Part shown: positions 1-7,428 of the stretch, piece after piece | Numbering within the stretch: position 1 is the first letter of the stretch | How the letters are laid out: every line of letters starts with the position of its first letter | Assembly (NCBI GenBank): GCA_023807065.1 | Contig: JAJJLU010004564.1 | Span: 1 to 11,615, forward strand | Direction of reading: 5' to 3' | Length of the DNA: 11,615 nt | From: Isotricha intestinalis | Lineage: Eukaryota > Ciliophora > Litostomatea > Vestibuliferida > Isotrichidae | Program-made: the position numbers and the translations under genes | Notes under the pieces: generated by a model | Database searches by the model: none | The model's input: only the letters and a program-made list of their open reading frames with translations | What the model was told of the DNA's origin: nothing

Positions 1-146
1 ATTGTTTTAAGATTATTATTATAATATGTTGATAATGGTGTTAATAACATTGAATTTGATGAAGATAATCTATATATTTTATTTAGTTTTTTATTTTTTT
101 ACTTTGGGGAAAATATATTTTTTTGACTTTGAATTGATGAATTCAT
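1..146 (-). CDS. Partial gene, 5' end only, running off the left edge (left copy of a duplicated gene)
   Basis: I do not recognise this protein. On the minus strand an ATG at 146-144, with an in-frame TAA two codons upstream, opens a 44 nt first exon (146-103). A 33 nt GT...TAG intron follows (102-70), then a second exon from 69 that stays open to base 1, so the gene continues outside the window. Unspliced, the frame stops at TAA right after the donor; spliced, about 37 codons are open. The first residues are MNSSIQSQKNIFSPK, followed by a Ser/Leu/Asn-rich stretch. Codons are mostly A-ending (TCA, ACA, CCA, TTA), as at the starts of neighbouring genes. The same start, intron and exon 2 recur at the right edge in opposite orientation. 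It diverges from the 499-3252 gene, with 352 bp between the two ATGs. The reading depends on the predicted intron. Confidence 0.55.
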
Positions 147-163
147 TTTTTATTTAAAAAATA
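38..163. repeat. Left arm of perfect inverted repeat (126 bp)
   Basis: Bases 38-163 are the exact reverse complement of 11490-11615, compared base by base; the first mismatch is C at 164 against A at 11489. The arm covers 17 nt of leader, exon 1, the intron and the start of exon 2 of the outward-facing gene. The right arm ends at the last base of the window, so the true repeat may be longer. Confidence 0.95.
70..102 (-). other. Predicted 33-nt spliceosomal intron in the left partial gene
   Basis: On the minus strand it reads GTAAAAA...CTAAAT...TATATAG, with a CTAA-like branch sequence about 15 nt before the acceptor. It contains in-frame stops, and its removal joins two open exons in phase 2. 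Very short introns of this type are known in ciliates. Confidence 0.55.
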
Positions 164-498
164 CATTAATTACTAAATATAATTTAATAATATATATTTT
201 AATACTAAACCAATATTTTTTTTTAATTTATAATAATATTGTAAATAAATAAAATGAATGTATTACAATATTATTATTTTGTTACTTTCATTATGATCAA
301 GATATTAATTAAAGAATTAATAAATTTTTTTGTTTAATAATATCTCAAAAAACATTTAACAGAAATAGATCATACATTAACTACAAAATATATATTTTTA
401 ATTTTCTTTAAAGGACATTTATAAGGGATATTTTTGTATTCATTCATTTATTATCACTTAATAAAAAATAAGTAAAACATATTATTTAAAAAAAATAA
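147..498. promoter_or_regulatory. Divergent intergenic region between the left partial gene and the 917-aa gene
   Basis: These 352 bp separate two outward-diverging start codons and so should hold the start regions of both genes. The content is almost pure A/T with homopolymer runs. The only conserved element is the 281-439 block shared with the right end, which is a candidate control region for the duplicated gene. I cannot identify a TATA box or initiator reliably in such AT-rich DNA. Confidence 0.4.
164..439. repeat. Imperfect inner continuation of the left inverted repeat
   Basis: Similarity to the other end continues inward but with substitutions and indels. ATTAATTACTAAAT follows one mismatch after the perfect arm. 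A stretch with roughly 70 extra bases on this side comes next. Then a well-conserved block at about 281-439 matches about 11290-11440 in reverse complement, including AATTAAAGAATTAATAAATT, TTTTCTTTAAAGG and ATATTTTTGTAT. The alignment was made by eye, so its boundaries are approximate. Confidence 0.8.
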
Positions 499-3252
499 AT
501 GGATAACCAAGGAAAAGGCATATATGAACCTTCAAAATTATTTTTAGATAAATTATATTTCTTTGAATCAGATTTATTAGACAGCAATAAATTTCTTTCA
601 TTCAATCCAATAGATAAATCTCCTCCAAATCAAGATATTTCAAAATTAAAAAAATCGGAAAATTTTTTTGATAAATATAATCAAGCAAATTCCCAAAATA
701 CAATATTTTATTTAGAAGAAGAATTAGTAGAACAAATAAAGAAAAATTTTTCAACAGGAAATCCTTATATATATGATAAAACTAAAATATATCAAGATGA
801 TTTTTTTAATGAAGAAAATGTTTTAAGTAATATATTAGGTGATTTATATATTAAAAATTCTTATACTATTTCTATTTTTGGTTTAATTTTTTTTGTTATT
901 CAAGAATTAGAAAAACAAATGTTTGATACAATATTAATTCAACAAATAACAAATGAAAGTGATAAAATTTATTATGGTTTAAAAGCTCCTTTATTAAAAA
1001 ATGGTTTTATTGAATTATTAATTAAAAATGATATAGAAGAAAAATTAAATATAATGTATAAAGATAATTCAATTGGATATGCTTATATAGCAGAAAAATT
1101 AATTACTTATGATTTATTTATTATATATGTTATTTTAAAAAATTATCCTTTTTTTGTTATGACTAGAAATAGATTAGAAAAATTATTTAATTTATTAAAA
1201 AAATATAAAAGTTTTCCTTATCCAATTGGAAGTATTGGAATGGATCTTTTTAAATTATTAATTAATGAATTATATTTACCAGGAGTTACTTTATTACAAG
1301 AAATTAGAAGTATATATTTTCTAGATATTATAGATCCAAAAATGGGAGAATTAGATTGTAATGATTTTATTAAAGTTATTTCTTTTGATGAAACAATTTT
1401 TAAAAATTATTCACAATATTCTTTAAATGAAGAAATTCTAATAACTAAATTATCAGATTATAAAAATTTAACTTTTACTTCTTTAGTAGTTTACATTGCT
1501 TATATATTATATAATTCAGAAGATAAAAAAGAAAATGAAAGAGAAGAACAATATTTAGATGGTATACTTGCTTTATTTGAAAAGAGATTAAAGCAAAAGA
1601 AAGATAATAAATATGAAGAAAATAAAGATAATTTTCAAGTTAATATAAGTGAAAAAAATATAATAAATAATGTATTTAATTTAATTGATAATGGTTTAGA
1701 TTCAAATTTTTTAATTTTTTCAAAAGAAGTAAAAACAATAAATGATAAATTAATTTCAAAAGCAAAAGAAATTCATGAAACAACAACAAGTAAACCAAGA
1801 GAAAATATAAATTTAAGGAAATTTTTATATCATAAAATATATCATAAAACTTTAAAAGGTTTACCTCCTGATTTAAAAGATAATAAAACATATAAATTTG
1901 AGGATTTAGAAGAAGAAAGAGAAGAACTTCCTTTAAAAACAAATGAAGAAGAAAAAGAAAATGAAAATAATATAGAAGAAATAGAAGATAAAGATTTAAT
2001 TTTAGCAAGAGAAAATATAAAAAAAATAGATAAATATAGAAGACAATTAGAATTTGAAAGTAATTTTAATGGAGATGAAATTATTAATGATTATGTAGAT
2101 AATTTTTTAAATTTAAAAAGTAAATATTTTAGTCATCTTCAATTTTTTGATATAAATAAATATAGATTTAGTGAACCTAAAGATAAAGAAGAAGTACTTC
2201 AATATAATAGAGAAGTTAAAATAAAAGAAAAACAATTAGCATATAATTATTCTCAAAAATATATTGTTAAAGAAGATCAATTATTAAATTTTATTGAAAG
2301 ATTAGATTATTGGAAAGATAATATTAATTCAATTTATCATTCTAGATTATTTCATCAAACTAAATTTGAAAAAGAAGATAATAGAAAAATAAATGATTCA
2401 AAGAAAAAAAAAGGACATAGAAATACTGATGAAAAAGAAAGATTAAATGTGCAAAATTTAACCCTTGAAAAACAAGAATTAGAAAATTTAATTAATAAAA
2501 AATTACCATTTAATTATAAATTATATTTAATTCCATCAAATGAAGGTTTTTCTTCTTTATCTAAATTTATATCAAAACATGATTTTTTATATAAAACAAT
2601 AATAGGAGATTTCTTTTTAGATTATCCTAAAAATTTATCAGAAAAAGAAAAAAGTGTAACAGATATTCCATTACAATTATATTTAACAGAAGCAAAACAT
2701 AATTTTAATTTAAAAGTATTTAAAGCAATAACAAAAACACATTTATTATATTTATATGGTTCAATTCATATTTGTGCTGATAATGAAGTTATTTTAACTT
2801 TAGATGGAGAAGAAGATAAAAGATTAATTTTTAAAAATAATTATGCTAAAATATATATTGATATTATTAATTTATATAGTGAAAATGATAAAAATGATTC
2901 TATTAAAATAAATGATATTGAAAAATATTTAATTGATTCTACTGATAATTATTTTCAAATTTTTGTTTCTGGAAAACAAGAAAAAACAAATCAAATTATT
3001 AAAGATAATCAAAGAGAAGAGTATTTTAAAAAATTTGTTATTAATATGATGAATTTTGATGTTAATACTTTAAATTATCAAGCTAGAAGAATAAGAATAG
3101 AATCAAGTCAAGATATGAAAATTGATAGTGTTTATGTTAATTTAGATATTTATTCAAATTTATTTGAAATTAGTTTTGATAAAATTGAATCTAATGAATG
3201 GTTAGGAAGTTTTACTATTCCTATTACTACTTTTTTAGATTTAAGAAAATAA
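499..3252 (+). CDS. 917-aa protein with charged central region and C2-like C-terminus, possibly CC2D2A-related
   Basis: The start is fixed by a TAA immediately before the ATG. No signal peptide or clear membrane segment is seen. Residues about 105-330 look helical and folded. Residues about 350-510 are highly charged, with an acidic run near 467-500. Residues about 510-690 are Lys/Glu-rich and probably partly coiled. Residues about 725-917 alternate short hydrophobic strands as in a C2-type beta sandwich and end with EWLGSFTIPITTF (900-912). This resembles the WLG-x-x-x-IP strand of the C2 domain of CC2D2A, a ciliary transition-zone protein. Family members continue well past this motif, whereas this protein stops five residues after it. 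No donor site near the end gives a coding extension into the T-rich DNA that follows. The link is inferred from one motif and overall layout; an unrelated C2 protein is possible. Confidence 0.35.
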   Translation: MDNQGKGIYEPSKLFLDKLYFFESDLLDSNKFLSFNPIDKSPPNQDISKLKKSENFFDKYNQANSQNTIFYLEEELVEQIKKNFSTGNPYIYDKTKIYQDDFFNEENVLSNILGDLYIKNSYTISIFGLIFFVIQELEKQMFDTILIQQITNESDKIYYGLKAPLLKNGFIELLIKNDIEEKLNIMYKDNSIGYAYIAEKLITYDLFIIYVILKNYPFFVMTRNRLEKLFNLLKKYKSFPYPIGSIGMDLFKLLINELYLPGVTLLQEIRSIYFLDIIDPKMGELDCNDFIKVISFDETIFKNYSQYSLNEEILITKLSDYKNLTFTSLVVYIAYILYNSEDKKENEREEQYLDGILALFEKRLKQKKDNKYEENKDNFQVNISEKNIINNVFNLIDNGLDSNFLIFSKEVKTINDKLISKAKEIHETTTSKPRENINLRKFLYHKIYHKTLKGLPPDLKDNKTYKFEDLEEEREELPLKTNEEEKENENNIEEIEDKDLILARENIKKIDKYRRQLEFESNFNGDEIINDYVDNFLNLKSKYFSHLQFFDINKYRFSEPKDKEEVLQYNREVKIKEKQLAYNYSQKYIVKEDQLLNFIERLDYWKDNINSIYHSRLFHQTKFEKEDNRKINDSKKKKGHRNTDEKERLNVQNLTLEKQELENLINKKLPFNYKLYLIPSNEGFSSLSKFISKHDFLYKTIIGDFFLDYPKNLSEKEKSVTDIPLQLYLTEAKHNFNLKVFKAITKTHLLYLYGSIHICADNEVILTLDGEEDKRLIFKNNYAKIYIDIINLYSENDKNDSIKINDIEKYLIDSTDNYFQIFVSGKQEKTNQIIKDNQREEYFKKFVINMMNFDVNTLNYQARRIRIESSQDMKIDSVYVNLDIYSNLFEISFDKIESNEWLGSFTIPITTFLDLRK

Positions 3253-3388
3253 ATTTTTTTTATATATGTTTATTTATATTTTATATTTTTGTTGATTATT
3301 ATTTAATTATGTTTAAATTAGATTTTTATTTATTTTTTATTTATTTTTTTTTTTTGATTTTTTTTTTAATTTTATTTTTTTAATATTT
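3253..3388 (+). other. Short, strongly T-rich spacer
   Basis: This spacer separates the 917-aa gene from the SNARE gene and must hold the 3' end of one and the leader of the other. On the coding strand it is dominated by T runs, unlike the A-rich leaders of the 917-aa and AGTRAP-like genes. An overlapping frame of 61 codons is almost only Phe, Tyr, Ile and Leu and is not a believable gene. Confidence 0.5.
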
Positions 3389-4147
3389 ATGAGTTTAAAT
3401 CATCCTTCTCCAATTTTTTATTTTTTAATCGCAAATAATATTTCAAAGAAAAAAATAGGAGAATATATAGATGAGTATGAAGATGAAAAAAATTATGAAT
3501 ATTTAAATAAAATAAAATCAACATCAAACGATATTTTATTTTCAGAAGAAAAAAATAAGCAAAAAACAAACAAAATAAATTTTCCAGAGCACAATATATA
3601 TTATATATTAACAAATTCAAATACATTATATTATGCAGCAGTAAAAAAAGATTCACAATATTCAATTCCAGAAAATTTAATATTTGAATTAATTCAAGAT
3701 ATAGATAACCAAGGAATTAAAAAATTAATTGATAAAAATGGAGAATTAACAAATGTAGGAAAACAAAATTTAAAATTTTCAATTGAAAATTATCAAACTC
3801 CAAAAAAAAAGAAATTTTCTAATTTTTTTTCTTCTTTCTTTGAATCAAAAACTCCAAATGATAGTAATGATAATATTGAAGATGATAATAAAATTAGATT
3901 AGTTACTGCTGAAGTTGATAATATTCAAAATAATATGATTGAAAATGTTAAAAATATGATTAGGAATGTTAGTGAAATTAAAGGAATTGAAAATAAATCT
4001 GAAACTTTAAAAGACACTTCTTTTCAATTTCAAAAAAATGCTAGTGATTTAGAAAGAAGTTTAAGATGGCAAAATATTAGAAATAAAATTATTTTAATCC
4101 TTATTTTATTATTTATTTTGTTTATTGTTTATAAAATATTTTTTTAA
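3389..4147 (+). CDS. Longin-domain R-SNARE (VAMP7/synaptobrevin-like), C-terminally anchored
   Basis: This is a vesicle SNARE that should pair with Q-SNAREs to fuse vesicles with a target membrane. The N-terminus (about 8-135) has longin layout: a first strand PIFYFLIA, then central strands IYYILTNSNTLYYAAV (70-85) and a helix near 94-106. A basic linker follows at 138-143. A SNARE motif spans about 170-229, and a single hydrophobic tail anchor about 234-252 ends the protein. The 252-aa length is near that of VAMP7. The SNARE motif aligns without gaps to VAMP2 and VAMP7: Met183, Val187, Ile197, Ile200, Leu207, Phe214, Ala218 and Leu221 fill layer positions, and Trp227 matches the juxtamembrane Trp. 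The central layer position falls on Asn193, preceded by Arg192, instead of the usual Arg. The hydrophobic tail shows that the gene is complete. Its exact compartment cannot be told. Confidence 0.85.
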   Translation: MSLNHPSPIFYFLIANNISKKKIGEYIDEYEDEKNYEYLNKIKSTSNDILFSEEKNKQKTNKINFPEHNIYYILTNSNTLYYAAVKKDSQYSIPENLIFELIQDIDNQGIKKLIDKNGELTNVGKQNLKFSIENYQTPKKKKFSNFFSSFFESKTPNDSNDNIEDDNKIRLVTAEVDNIQNNMIENVKNMIRNVSEIKGIENKSETLKDTSFQFQKNASDLERSLRWQNIRNKIILILILLFILFIVYKIFF

Positions 4148-4323
4148 AATAATCAATTTATTTTTAAATATAATATACATAATTTTTCTTTATTTAAAAT
4201 TTATAATAAATATTCTTTTTATTGTTTTTATTTATTAAAAAAACAAAATAATATAATATATTTATTTTATATTATTAATTTTTTTTTAAATCATTTTTTT
4301 TTTAATAATTATTTTTTTGATAA
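4148..4323 (+). other. AT-rich spacer with a weak palindrome
   Basis: This spacer lies between the SNARE gene and the 280-aa gene, and no coding frame is seen. It includes AATAATATAA and TTATATTATT about ten bases apart, around 4245-4280, which could form a short hairpin. In sequence this AT-rich such pairs arise by chance, so I give it no function. Confidence 0.4.
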
Positions 4324-5166
4324 ATGGAGAATTGGGGTGAATATGATGATGATAATTTATTAAATGAATATGCTTTTCAAGAAGACCCAAAAGAAAAAGA
4401 TTTAATTAATGAAGCAATTAAATTAATATTTCTTAGAAAATATAATAATTTAAATTTTAAAGAAAATGAATTAATGAAAATTTTTGAAGAATGTAAATAT
4501 GAAGATAGTTGTATCATTGAAAAAATAAATAATTATTTAATTAATAATTCAAATGATAAAAAAATTCATTCAAAAAAAAATAACAATTACAATTCAAGAT
4601 TTAAAAAATATTCAAAGAAAAATAATAAATCTCATAATAAATATAATAAATATAATAAAAAAAATAATTGTTATTATAAAGAAAGAGAAATAGAAATAGA
4701 ATATGATAATGAAGATATAAAAGAAATAAATAATATAGAAGAAAATAATAATAATAATCATAGGAGTATTAGTATTAGTACAACAGGAACTTCAAAAAGT
4801 GAAAATTTAGATTTTAAAAAATTTTATAGTTCAGATTTGAATAATAATAATAATAATATTATAGATATAAATAATAGAGAAATTTCTCCTTTTTTTTCAG
4901 AAAAAGAATCATATTTACCCCAAAAAAATACTTATGCTTCTTATTTACTTGGTGATAATATTGATTATTTTAAAAATGATAATGTAAAGTTTAATATTGA
5001 AAAATTTCAAAGTAAACTTTTTCCTGAAGTTTATTTTGATAAACCTATTGAAAATCAAAATATTGAAAGAATTGATTTTTGTGCTAAAAATCTTGATGAT
5101 GATAAATATGAATATAATTGGGATAAAGTTATTGATTTTTATAAATCTAATTCTTCTTCTTTTTAA
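4324..5166 (+). CDS. Asn/Lys-rich protein of unknown function, 280 aa
   Basis: I do not recognise this protein. The start is fixed by a TAA directly before the ATG. Residues about 1-22 are acidic. Residues about 25-75 form an amphipathic helical segment (LINEAIKLIF, ELMKIFEECKYEDSCIIEKINNYL as key parts) whose spacing recalls the three-helix CUE/UBA ubiquitin-binding fold; this is only a resemblance. Residues about 78-120 are a basic Lys/Asn/Tyr run. Several Asn homopolymers follow (near 140-145 and 174-178), with a Ser/Thr patch RSISISTTGTS between them. The last 80 residues are richer in aromatic residues and less repetitive, so they may contain a conserved short region. There is no signal peptide, membrane segment or catalytic motif. 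The final codons are mostly T-ending. Confidence 0.7.
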   Translation: MENWGEYDDDNLLNEYAFQEDPKEKDLINEAIKLIFLRKYNNLNFKENELMKIFEECKYEDSCIIEKINNYLINNSNDKKIHSKKNNNYNSRFKKYSKKNNKSHNKYNKYNKKNNCYYKEREIEIEYDNEDIKEINNIEENNNNNHRSISISTTGTSKSENLDFKKFYSSDLNNNNNNIIDINNREISPFFSEKESYLPQKNTYASYLLGDNIDYFKNDNVKFNIEKFQSKLFPEVYFDKPIENQNIERIDFCAKNLDDDKYEYNWDKVIDFYKSNSSSF

Positions 5167-5360
5167 GATTTGAAATAGTTTTTGGTTTTTTTTAGTTAAA
5201 AAATTAATCGAAAAAGATAAATATAAATAGATGTGTAATTATAATTATATTAATGTTAAAAAGATATTTTTTGAAAAATTAATTTAAAAATTATTTTTTT
5301 TTAATTATATTAAAAAATAATAAATCATTTTTATTATTTTTTTTGGTTTAAAAAATTAAT
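5167..5360 (+). other. AT-rich spacer, no gene seen
   Basis: This 194 bp separates the 280-aa and 684-aa genes, both on the plus strand. It holds T and A runs only, with no open frame of note. It should contain the 3' end of the first gene and the promoter of the second. Confidence 0.5.
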
Positions 5361-7415
5361 ATGGAATTTGATGATGACAAAGAAATTTTAATTTATGTTA
5401 TTCAAGATTGTTTCAGAGGAAGAATTGATAAACTTGAAGAAAGTAATATAATCCAATTTAAAGATTTTAATATATTTAAAAATGAAATGAATGTAATTGA
5501 AACTTTATTGAATCAAATACAATTAGAAAAAGAAAATTTAAATTTAAATAGTAAAGAGACTTTATTAAAAATAAATGATGATAAAGAAAAAGAAAATAAT
5601 AAAAAGGAAGAAAAAATAAATGTTGTAAAAAAAAGAAATAATAGATCCATTTCAGAAATAAAAACAAAAAATGAAAATAAGGAAAAAGAAAATAAAGAAA
5701 AAAAAATTCGTAAAAAAATATATAAAAGTGTTCCAAAGAAAATAAAAATAAATAGTAATGAAATTGAAGTAAAAAATGAAGAAGATAATATTCATAAAAT
5801 AAATAGAAATAAAAAAAGAAATTCAAAAAATATAAATTTATATAATATAAAAAAAATAGAATTAGATAGAAAAATAAATATAAGAAAAATTACACCAAAT
5901 AATCTAAAAGAAAAAAATAAAAATTGTTTAAAAAAAAAAGTAGAAAGAAAACAAAGTATAACTAATTTATCATTTAAAAAAGAAGAAGAAAAAAATAAAC
6001 CAAGAATTTTAACAAGAAATAAATCTCAAAAAATTAGAAAAACAATAAGTGAAAAAATGGATGAAAATTTAAAAAGTATAATAATAAAAAATGGAAAAGA
6101 TTCATTATTAGATCAAGTAAATTATCCTGAAAATTTTTATAAAAAAAATTCATCAATAAATCAATTAAAAGAAGAATTTACTTTTAACCAAAAGATTAAT
6201 GAAATAAAAGAACCAATTTCAGTTAATATAAGTCATTCCGAGCAAAAAGAAGAAGAAATTTTAGACAATTATATTTCAGAAAATAATTTATTAACCGAAA
6301 ATAACAATGATAATCAAAATAATAAAAGTAAAAAATTCAAAAAAATATATGATAATAAAATAATTAATAAATCTAAAAGAGAAATATATAACACAGAATT
6401 ATCCACTCAAAATGATAATTCTTTAAATGATTTAATTAATAATTATGCTCCTTCAACCTCAGAAAATAATTATAGTATAAATTCAAATAATACTCCCATT
6501 AAAAATTATAATAATAAATATAAAAATTTTTTACATAATTCTAATTCTACTATTAACCACTTAACTGAATTTCCAATTAATTATAGAGAAAATAATATTT
6601 ATGAACATATTAATATTATTAAAAAATATTTTAAATTAACAAAAGTACAAACTTTAGAACAAAATTTTTTAAAAATTTCTTCTTTTTTAAAAGAGGATGA
6701 ACAATTTATTTTTAGTAAATTATGTAAACCTTTAATAATGAGATATATTGTTAATCTTGGTCAAAATATGGAAAAAGAAATATTATATTATAATAATTTA
6801 ATAAAGAAATTAAAAGAAAAATTCTCAAAAGAAGAAATTGAAAAGCCAACATCACTTGATTTTATGTATAATAAAAATTTTATAAAAGCTTTTGAATTAT
6901 TAAATAAAAATCATTATATTGAATTATTTAGATCAAGAATTCCTTTACCAAATAATAAAATATTAATTGTTTATATGATATTTATTACTATTGTTAGAAA
7001 TTATAGAAGTGATATATTTTATTGTTTAAATAATAAAGATAAATTTTGGAATAAATTAAGTGAATTTTTTGTAAGAGAAAGCTTTGATGGAGAATATTTT
7101 GGTGATTTAATTAAATTTTTATTAATAAAGCAAAGTGATTTTTCATTAGAAAATATATTAAATTTGAAACAATTATCAGAAAATTATTCTAATATATTAT
7201 TTCCTGTAAATTATAGTAAAGAAAATCCAACAACTGCGATTTTTGTTTTTTTAATTAGGGAATTATTAGAATTTTGTGGTGCAATTGATACTGATAAAAC
7301 TTCTCCTTTTCATAAAAATTCTCTTTATAATTATTATATAAAAGAATTAAATAAAAAAATTAATAAATTAGGTATGCTTATTATAAAATTAAAATTAAAG
7401 AATAAAACAAATTAA
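5361..7415 (+). CDS. 684-aa protein: basic disordered front half and unrecognised helical C-terminal domain
   Basis: I do not recognise this protein. The start has an in-frame TAA four codons upstream. Residues 1-55 (MEFDDDKEILIYVIQDCFRG at the start) look folded. Residues about 55-405 are dominated by Lys, Glu and Asn with scattered Ser/Thr, and are probably disordered. From about 411 to 675 composition becomes that of an ordinary globular helical protein, with Trp, Phe, Cys, Gly and Pro: KILIVYMIFITIVRNYRSDI, then FWNKLSEFFVRESFDGEYF, then TTAIFVFLIRELLEFCGAID. Helical-repeat or RUN/FH3-like folds are possible, but no signature settles it. No membrane segments are evident; the hydrophobic stretch is short and interrupted. 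Its stop lies 13 bp before the next ATG, in a different frame. A donor-like GTATGC lies at 7372 near the 3' end. Confidence 0.75.
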   Translation: MEFDDDKEILIYVIQDCFRGRIDKLEESNIIQFKDFNIFKNEMNVIETLLNQIQLEKENLNLNSKETLLKINDDKEKENNKKEEKINVVKKRNNRSISEIKTKNENKEKENKEKKIRKKIYKSVPKKIKINSNEIEVKNEEDNIHKINRNKKRNSKNINLYNIKKIELDRKINIRKITPNNLKEKNKNCLKKKVERKQSITNLSFKKEEEKNKPRILTRNKSQKIRKTISEKMDENLKSIIIKNGKDSLLDQVNYPENFYKKNSSINQLKEEFTFNQKINEIKEPISVNISHSEQKEEEILDNYISENNLLTENNNDNQNNKSKKFKKIYDNKIINKSKREIYNTELSTQNDNSLNDLINNYAPSTSENNYSINSNNTPIKNYNNKYKNFLHNSNSTINHLTEFPINYRENNIYEHINIIKKYFKLTKVQTLEQNFLKISSFLKEDEQFIFSKLCKPLIMRYIVNLGQNMEKEILYYNNLIKKLKEKFSKEEIEKPTSLDFMYNKNFIKAFELLNKNHYIELFRSRIPLPNNKILIVYMIFITIVRNYRSDIFYCLNNKDKFWNKLSEFFVRESFDGEYFGDLIKFLLIKQSDFSLENILNLKQLSENYSNILFPVNYSKENPTTAIFVFLIRELLEFCGAIDTDKTSPFHKNSLYNYYIKELNKKINKLGMLIIKLKLKNKTN

Positions 7416-7428
7416 ATTTTTTTAAATT

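Noticed and set aside
1000..1300. Weak resemblance of the 917-aa protein near FPYPIGSIGMDLFKLLINEL to the end of an ELMO domain
   Set aside because: The upstream ELMO signature with its conserved Gly/Asp motif is missing, so the similarity is limited to a short helix.
1676..2008. Minus-strand frame of 110 codons inside the 917-aa gene
   Set aside because: It is almost only Leu, Phe and Tyr, the complement of an A/G-rich charged coding stretch.
3387..3665. Minus-strand frame of 92 codons over the SNARE gene
   Set aside because: It lies opposite a well-supported longin domain and has biased composition.
4245..4280. Short AT palindrome as a terminator
   Set aside because: Hairpins of this kind are expected by chance in nearly pure A/T DNA, and eukaryotic genes do not use such terminators.
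5476..5826. Minus-strand frame of 116 codons inside the 684-aa gene
   Set aside because: It is a Phe/Leu/Tyr-rich shadow of a Lys/Glu/Asn-rich coding region with no domain features.
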